From NCBI GenBank assembly GCA_004356265.1, contig SMXK01000115.1, positions 1 to 6,865 of the forward strand: a DNA stretch of 6,865 nucleotides. The letters are read 5' to 3'. The stretch comes from Bacteroidota bacterium (GTDB lineage Bacteria > Bacteroidota > Rhodothermia > Rhodothermales > UBA10348). Both the position numbers and the translations under genes were made by a program. This document shows positions 6,795 through 6,865 of the stretch, piece after piece (position 1 is the first letter of the stretch; each line of letters opens with the position of its first letter). A model generated the notes under the pieces. That model did no database searches. It was not told the origin of the DNA and saw only the letters and a list, made by a program, of their open reading frames with translations.

Positions 6795-6800
6795 AATATA
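6795..6800 (-). promoter_or_regulatory. Weak candidate -10 element upstream of panB
   Basis: On the - strand TATATT (followed by CTG) lies 32 bases before the panB ATG. It fits a sigma70 -10 box and is close to the Bacteroidota TAnnTTTG element with one extra base. No convincing -35 or TTG partner is placed correctly, so this is only a candidate. Confidence 0.2.
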
Positions 6801-6849
6801 GTGATCATCTCTGCAGTATCAGACTAGGGGCCAGCTAACATGCTCTAAC

Positions 6850-6865
6850 AAAAAACGGGCGCCCG
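6850..6865 (-). terminator. 3' part of a Rho-independent terminator of a gene beyond the window
   Basis: On the - strand the window begins with a GC-rich arm (CGGGCGCCCG) followed directly by six T residues, the usual shape of a stem's 3' arm with a U-run. The matching 5' arm would lie outside the window. The 10-base palindrome cannot fold on itself with a normal loop, so the missing sequence is needed to confirm it. It would end an upstream gene on the same strand as panB and so separate that gene from the panB transcript. Confidence 0.45.

Overview
The window holds two gene blocks that converge on each other. The left two thirds (about 1-4605, + strand) is a tight run of four exported-protein genes with gaps of only 7-10 bases. 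The right third (about 4628-6762, - strand) is a short housekeeping cluster transcribed in the order panB, surE, osmC-family. The stop codons of the two blocks lie 22 bases apart. No RNA gene, CRISPR array, insertion sequence or phage gene was seen.

The organism is most likely a Gram-negative bacterium of the Bacteroidota/Rhodothermota side of the FCB group. The PanB core (GDSASNVMAGHETTLPITLD, then a DLPFGSYQ segment) and the SurE C-terminal half (YYWLSGTFVNLDS) resemble the versions I associate with that group. The three complete exported proteins also have signal peptides ending in an Ala-Gln type junction, which is common there. Base composition looks balanced, near 50% GC by eye. A genus cannot be named.

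The + strand block reads as a non-canonical chaperone-usher-like surface fibre system. It contains two small beta-rich secreted proteins with matching C-terminal halves (candidate pilins; the first is cut by the window edge), a 279-residue two-domain Ig-like periplasmic protein (candidate chaperone), and a 939-residue protein. The large protein has two NEW3-like Ig domains, a long stretch resembling an outer-membrane beta-barrel, two carboxypeptidase-regulatory-like domains and a charged repeat tail (candidate usher). No single protein gives a confident match to the textbook FimC/FimD families from sequence alone. The case rests on gene order, export signals and fold-level features. The operon promoter lies upstream of the window.

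The - strand block is conventional. PanB (ketopantoate hydroxymethyltransferase, pantothenate/CoA synthesis) overlaps surE (5'-nucleotidase) by one base in a TGATG arrangement. After a 30-base gap comes an OsmC-family thiol protein with both conserved cysteines. A U-run terminator arm at the right window edge suggests that another - strand gene ends just beyond it.
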